Shown here piece by piece: positions 60,116 to 64,000 of a stretch of DNA of 64,000 bases. This DNA comes from Paraburkholderia aromaticivorans (GTDB lineage: Bacteria > Pseudomonadota > Gammaproteobacteria > Burkholderiales > Burkholderiaceae). How positions within the stretch are numbered: the stretch's first letter is position 1; each line of letters starts with the position of its first letter. The stretch covers positions 2,666,001 through 2,730,000 of the forward strand of contig NZ_CP051515.1 of the NCBI RefSeq assembly GCF_012689525.1. The letters are read 5' to 3'. The position numbers and the translations under genes are program-made. Below the pieces are notes generated by a model. It was not told the DNA's origin. It searched no databases and saw only the letters and a program-made list of their open reading frames with translations.

Positions 60116-62239
60116 TCAGTTCGGCACGTTCACCGCGCCATTAGTCACCGTGATTGCATTGATGCCCGGACTCGCCGCGATCGACGGCAGATTGGCCGTG
60201 GTCAGCGCGGGCGCGGCGCCGGCCGTGCCGCCGCGCGGCACCGTGTGAATCACCTGCGACGGCGGCAGCGGCGTACCGCTCTTCAGATGACTCCACATCA
60301 GATTGAGCGCCTGAATGTTGTAGTAATGCAGCGGCACGAAGCGCGAATCGAAACCCGCCACGCCGAGGAACGCATCGAAATGCTGGGCGTTCGTCACTTC
60401 GTAGAACGACAGCTTGCTCGCGCCGCCTTCGCTCAATTGATTCAGGCCGAGATACGGCCGCGACGCGTGGTTGATCGGCACCAGCGCATCCGCGCGGCCC
60501 TGCACGATGATGGCGGGTTTGCCATGCAGATTCGCATTCACGCGAATGGCCTCGACGCTGTTGGTCAGCGTGCCGTTGGTCCACAGCGTACGCAGGCAGG
60601 AGGCACCCGCGTAACTGCCGTCGGGGGTCGCCAGCCGGTGGTCCGCCGCTCCGCCGCCCGAGTTGAAGACGAGGTTGATGCCGTTGGTCGGCGGCACCCC
60701 GTTGCCATTGCCGAACACCGTGAGCATCGGCGACACGGCAGGCGTCACGCCGGCGACTCCCGTCGAACTCGTCGTGCCGAAGCTGAAGTCGCAGAGGTTG
60801 GCGGTGACGCTCGCTCTCGCGTACGCATCCGCGTAGGTCACCGCGACAGCCGGCACCGCTTGCGAGTCCCACATCGGCGCTTGCAGCAGGTCGGAGTCGG
60901 TCTGGTAACCGTTCTGATGCAGCAGCGTCAGCGCGTTGAGCGCCTGGGCCGTCACATTTCCACCCGCGATCACGCCGGCGGCTGCCAGCGACGCGCAGCG
61001 TGCGGTGCGAATCGCCGTGGTCGCGGCGAGCGGGAGTGCCGTCAGATACGGCGCGCCGGCTGCGGCGGGCGCGAGCGCCGCGCACGGTTGCAGTTGGTTG
61101 GCGAGCGTCATGTAGTCCGCGAGCGGCTTGCCGAATGCACCGACGGGCACGCCGCCCTGAGCCACCGACACCTGCGCGGGCAAGCGCAAATTGATCTGCG
61201 GCTCACCCACGACGACCGCGGTGATCAAACCGGACGTGTCCTGTTCCGCCGCCGCGAGCGACGCGCCGCCGCCATTACTTACCGAAGCCGCGATAGTCGT
61301 GATGCTGCCGCTCGCGTAACGCACGGTGCGGGTCGAACCGTCGAGCGCGCCATACGAATCGTTGAGCGCCCAGTACGCGAACTGGATCGCCTGCAACGTA
61401 TTGTTGCCCCAATCCTTTTCGGGATTCTGCTGCGAGTGCGCATGCTTGAACGCGTAGCGATTCGCAAACTGGCTGTTGTAAGACGCGAGATCGGTATTGC
61501 CGAGGTTAGCCGTGAAGAGACTGGTCTTGCCCGCGGCAGTGGCATCCTGCAAGGTGCCGTCGATCAGTGTGACCCGATTGGACGACAGTTCATGCGCGCC
61601 ATTGCCGCTGCCTTTATCGGTGTACGCCACCGCGCAACCGCGCTTGAGGCCCCACTCGCCGGCTGCGGAAATCGCGCCGTACACGCCACGCGAACCGGAT
61701 GACGTTGCCGTGACAATACACGGCTGATCAGCATTGAAGCTCGCCGGTATCTGCACCAGCATGGTGACGTTCTGCGTGCCGCTGCCGTCGTCGGCAAAAG
61801 CGAGGTATTCCTTGCCGGCGATCTTGCCTTCGCCGAGCGTGTCGTTGCCGTTCAGGTCGACGTTCGGCCCCCAGAAGCGTCCGTAGCCACCGTTCGCCGT
61901 CATGTCGACGAGCGCGCGATAGTTCGCCCAGATGGCGAGGCGCCGGAGTTCGGCGGCGGTAGGTTGCGCAGCGTTGGCAATGGCTGGCGCCGTGGCCAAT
62001 GCGAGGCCGGTTTTGCCGAGACCGGCGGTGAGCAGGTCGTCGGTATTACCGTCGTAAGCCTGGGTTTTCACCGAGGAGGCAGTAATGAAACTCGGCAGCG
62101 TGTTCGCTGGCGGCGGCGAATTATCGTCATTGCCGCCGTGGCAGGCAGTCAGCACGACTGCCACGGCCATCATGATCGCCAGGGTTCGCACCACCGGCAC
62201 CGATCGTGGCGCGGGCTCGACTCTGAAAGTGGATCTCAC
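60116..62239 (-). CDS. D-(-)-3-hydroxybutyrate oligomer hydrolase (lipoprotein)
   Basis: A 707-residue exported esterase that hydrolyses oligomers produced from poly-3-hydroxybutyrate. A lipoprotein signal with lipobox LTAC (Cys about 33) is followed by HGGNDDNSPP. The catalytic serine lies in AASVSNGGGASLAAAEQ, like the SNGG nucleophile region of the 3HB-oligomer hydrolase family. GVAGVTPAVSPMLTVFGNGNGVPPTNGINLVFNSGGGAADHRL and NAQHFDAFLGVAGFDSRFVPLHYYNIQALNLMW are family-conserved (Asp, His). The start is GTG at 62239 with GGAG 8 bp upstream. It is divergent from paoA. Confidence 0.9.
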   Translation of the reverse strand: MRSTFRVEPAPRSVPVVRTLAIMMAVAVVLTACHGGNDDNSPPPANTLPSFITASSVKTQAYDGNTDDLLTAGLGKTGLALATAPAIANAAQPTAAELRRLAIWANYRALVDMTANGGYGRFWGPNVDLNGNDTLGEGKIAGKEYLAFADDGSGTQNVTMLVQIPASFNADQPCIVTATSSGSRGVYGAISAAGEWGLKRGCAVAYTDKGSGNGAHELSSNRVTLIDGTLQDATAAGKTSLFTANLGNTDLASYNSQFANRYAFKHAHSQQNPEKDWGNNTLQAIQFAYWALNDSYGALDGSTRTVRYASGSITTIAASVSNGGGASLAAAEQDTSGLITAVVVGEPQINLRLPAQVSVAQGGVPVGAFGKPLADYMTLANQLQPCAALAPAAAGAPYLTALPLAATTAIRTARCASLAAAGVIAGGNVTAQALNALTLLHQNGYQTDSDLLQAPMWDSQAVPAVAVTYADAYARASVTANLCDFSFGTTSSTGVAGVTPAVSPMLTVFGNGNGVPPTNGINLVFNSGGGAADHRLATPDGSYAGASCLRTLWTNGTLTNSVEAIRVNANLHGKPAIIVQGRADALVPINHASRPYLGLNQLSEGGASKLSFYEVTNAQHFDAFLGVAGFDSRFVPLHYYNIQALNLMWSHLKSGTPLPPSQVIHTVPRGGTAGAAPALTTANLPSIAASPGINAITVTNGAVNVPN

Positions 62240-62382
62240 GTTTTTCGTCTCCGATATTTGCTAATACCGTTGTGAATGCAACGGCACCGAAATTGCTGCG
62301 TATGGTCCAATGGATCGCGACGCTTCGGATACCGACGCATCGCTAGCCTGCATTGACCTTTCAATGGAGTCAATAGAACGTC

Positions 62383-63108
62383 ATGTCCACGCATAACGAA
62401 AGTCAGGATCAGGGCGACGCCTCCGCCGCCACCCCACCCAAACCTTCACGCCGCCGCTTTCTTCAATCCGCTGCCGCTGCCGCCACGGTCGGCGCGGCGC
62501 CGCATTTGCGCGCGCAAACCCAAACCCCAACCGCGCCACCGGCTCAGGTTCAGCAAGCCGTGCCGCCGCGTCCGGTCACGCTGACGGTGAACGGCCGCGC
62601 GTACACGCTGCAACTCGAGCCGCGCGTGACCTTGCTCGATGCGTTGCGGGAATACGCGGGCCTGATGGGCACGAAGAAGGGCTGTGATCGCGGACAGTGC
62701 GGCGCATGCACGGTGCTCGCCGATGGCCGCCGCATCAACTCCTGTTTGACACTCGCCGTGATGCATGAGGGCGAGACCATCACCACGGTTGAAGGGCTTG
62801 CCGCCAACGGCGCATTGAGTCCGATGCAGCGCGCATTCATTGAACACGATGCCTTTCAATGCGGTTACTGTACGCCCGGGCAGTTGTGTTCCGCGACTGC
62901 CCTTCTAAACGAATTCCGCAACGGCACCGCCAGCACCGTCACGGCCGATGTCCGCAGCCGCCCCGCCCAACTCTCCGACGACGAAATCCGCGAACGCATG
63001 AGCGGCAATATTTGCCGCTGCGGCGCCTACGCGAATATCGTGGCCGCCGTACGCGCGGTGCACGAAGGCGGCGGACCGAACAGCGGCAACAACACCCCCA
63101 ACGCCTGA
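62383..63108 (+). CDS. paoA: Periplasmic aldehyde oxidoreductase, 2Fe-2S subunit (PaoA type)
   Basis: A 241-residue electron-transfer subunit of a xanthine-dehydrogenase-family molybdoenzyme. A twin-arginine signal, SRRRFLQSAAAAATVGAAPHLRAQ, sends the folded complex to the periplasm. The first cluster is GCDRGQCGACTVLADGRRINSCL, and the second is FQCGYCTPGQL with NICRCGAYANIV. A Pro/Gln-rich segment links the signal to the domain. The gene is followed 12 bp later by paoB. The large molybdenum subunit paoC lies beyond the window. Confidence 0.92.
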   Translation: MSTHNESQDQGDASAATPPKPSRRRFLQSAAAAATVGAAPHLRAQTQTPTAPPAQVQQAVPPRPVTLTVNGRAYTLQLEPRVTLLDALREYAGLMGTKKGCDRGQCGACTVLADGRRINSCLTLAVMHEGETITTVEGLAANGALSPMQRAFIEHDAFQCGYCTPGQLCSATALLNEFRNGTASTVTADVRSRPAQLSDDEIRERMSGNICRCGAYANIVAAVRAVHEGGGPNSGNNTPNA

Positions 63109-63120
63109 CGGAGCGACAGC

Positions 63121-64000
63121 ATGGATGCGATCTCTTATGAACGCGCCGGCGATGTCGCCGGCGCAGTGCGGGCGGCGCAGCAGCCGGGAGCGGTGTTCAT
63201 CGGCGGCGGCACCAATCTGCTCGATCTGATGAAAGGCGGCGTAGCGCGGCCGATGCGGCTGATCGATATCACGCATATCCGCGGACTCGATACGATCACG
63301 ACGCTGCCTGACGGCGGCATCCGACTCGGCGCGCTGGTGCGCAATAGCGATGCGGCCAACCACGCGCTGGTGCGCGAGCAATACCCGTTGCTCTCGCAGG
63401 CATTTCTGGCGGGCGCGTCGTCGCAACTACGCAATATGGCGACGGTCGGCGGCAACCTGCTGCAACGGACCCGTTGCGGCTATTTCTACGACACGGCCTT
63501 CACGCAGTGCAACAAGCGCATGCCGGGCAGTGGTTGCGCAGCGCTCGACGGCCACAATCGCACGCACGCGATTCTCGGCGCGAGTCCGCAATGCATCGCC
63601 GTGAATCCGTCGGATATGAGCGTGGCGCTCGCCGCGCTCGATGCGGTGGTACGCGTGAGCGGCCCCGCAGGCGAGCGGACCATTGCGTTCGCCGACTTTC
63701 ACCGGCTTCCCGGTGACCGGCCCGACGTCGATACCACCTTGCAGTCCGGCGAACTGATTACTGCGGTCGATCTGCCGCCGCCAATCTTCAGCGCGAACTC
63801 CCATTATCTGAAAGTGCGTGACCGCGCCAGTTACGCATTCGCGCTGGTCTCGGTTGCTGCCGCATTGCAGATGGACGGCGGCCGCGTGAAGACCGCGCGC
63901 ATCGCATTGGGCGGCGTTGCGCACAAGCCGTGGCGCGCGAGCGTCGCGGAACAGATGCTCAACGGTCAGCCGCTCACGCAAGCGACGCTGAGCAACGCCG
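63121..64000 (+). CDS. paoB: Periplasmic aldehyde oxidoreductase, FAD subunit with 4Fe-4S site (PaoB type; partial)
   Basis: The first 293 residues of the FAD-binding subunit; the C-terminus is outside the window. FAD motifs are VFIGGGTNLLDLMKGG and RNMATVGGNLLQRTRCGYFYDTAFTQCNKRMPGSGCAALDG. That last stretch has the extra cysteines that hold a 4Fe-4S cluster in PaoB but not in classical xanthine dehydrogenases. The start is ATG at 63121 with GGAG upstream. It transfers electrons from molybdenum to FAD during periplasmic aldehyde detoxification. Without its own signal, it is exported by hitchhiking on PaoA. Confidence 0.9.
   Translation, partial: MDAISYERAGDVAGAVRAAQQPGAVFIGGGTNLLDLMKGGVARPMRLIDITHIRGLDTITTLPDGGIRLGALVRNSDAANHALVREQYPLLSQAFLAGASSQLRNMATVGGNLLQRTRCGYFYDTAFTQCNKRMPGSGCAALDGHNRTHAILGASPQCIAVNPSDMSVALAALDAVVRVSGPAGERTIAFADFHRLPGDRPDVDTTLQSGELITAVDLPPPIFSANSHYLKVRDRASYAFALVSVAAALQMDGGRVKTARIALGGVAHKPWRASVAEQMLNGQPLTQATLSNA

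Overview
The window is chromosomal DNA from a high-GC beta-proteobacterium. The best fit is Paraburkholderia/Burkholderia: DUF4148 and DUF3443-type proteins, an OpcP-type porin, dense GntR/IclR/LysR regulators, strongly G/C-biased third codon positions, and long GC-rich antisense reading frames over almost every gene. There are no rRNA or tRNA genes, CRISPR arrays, insertion sequences, integrases or phage genes. The region looks like ordinary accessory/metabolic chromosome that has lost some DNA by deletion.

Layout. 1-5.8 kb is catabolic: the start of a 3-hydroxyisobutyrate-dehydrogenase-like gene behind a FadR-type regulator, an IclR regulator, an MHS-family metabolite:proton symporter, an M20 amidohydrolase and a divergent LysR regulator. 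5.8-14 kb is a C-P lyase locus. phnF, a DUF1045 2H phosphoesterase and phnN run leftward, and phnGHIJKLM runs rightward from a 20-bp perfect palindrome that is the likely PhnF operator. No phnP is present, and the DUF1045 enzyme is a good candidate to replace it. 14-18.6 kb has two leftward groups. One is a lytic transglycosylase with two small exported proteins. The other is a PotD-like periplasmic binding protein translationally coupled to a membrane diguanylate cyclase, resembling the NspS/MbaA polyamine-sensing logic. 19-25.4 kb holds a cationic amino-acid binding protein, an AstE/aspartoacylase-type deacylase, a MetQ-type binding protein, a porin with a TTG start and a class II aldolase.

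25.4-26.1 kb is a deletion scar that fused the 3' ends of a formerly divergent AraC-regulator/SDR pair. Then come an OsmC protein, a complete RND efflux system (outer-membrane factor, adaptor, pump), a GltI-type binding protein behind an AT-rich leader with paired ACATATGT boxes, and a DUF302 gene. A second scar near 35.19 kb joins a pqiC remnant to a frameshifted membrane-protein remnant. 36-46.5 kb holds small unknowns, a retropepsin-like lipoprotein, glycogen phosphorylase, a DHA2 MFS pump, threonine aldolase, a degenerate LysM-M23 lipoprotein, a cupin and a DUF4148 protein.

46.7-55.3 kb holds 6-phosphogluconate dehydrogenase, a DUF938 methyltransferase, a PNPOx-like flavoprotein, a sirtuin, a Cys-rich oxidoreductase-like peptide, an SDR, a polysaccharide deacetylase, a DUF2252 protein and an outer-membrane beta-barrel. 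55.7-60 kb holds motAB without chemotaxis genes, a Pr6Pr membrane protein, a CsbD-like protein and exonuclease III. 60-64 kb holds a 3-hydroxybutyrate-oligomer hydrolase (PHB turnover) and the first two subunits of a periplasmic PaoABC-type molybdenum aldehyde oxidoreductase, cut off by the window end.

All family calls come from reading motifs; no database search was run.
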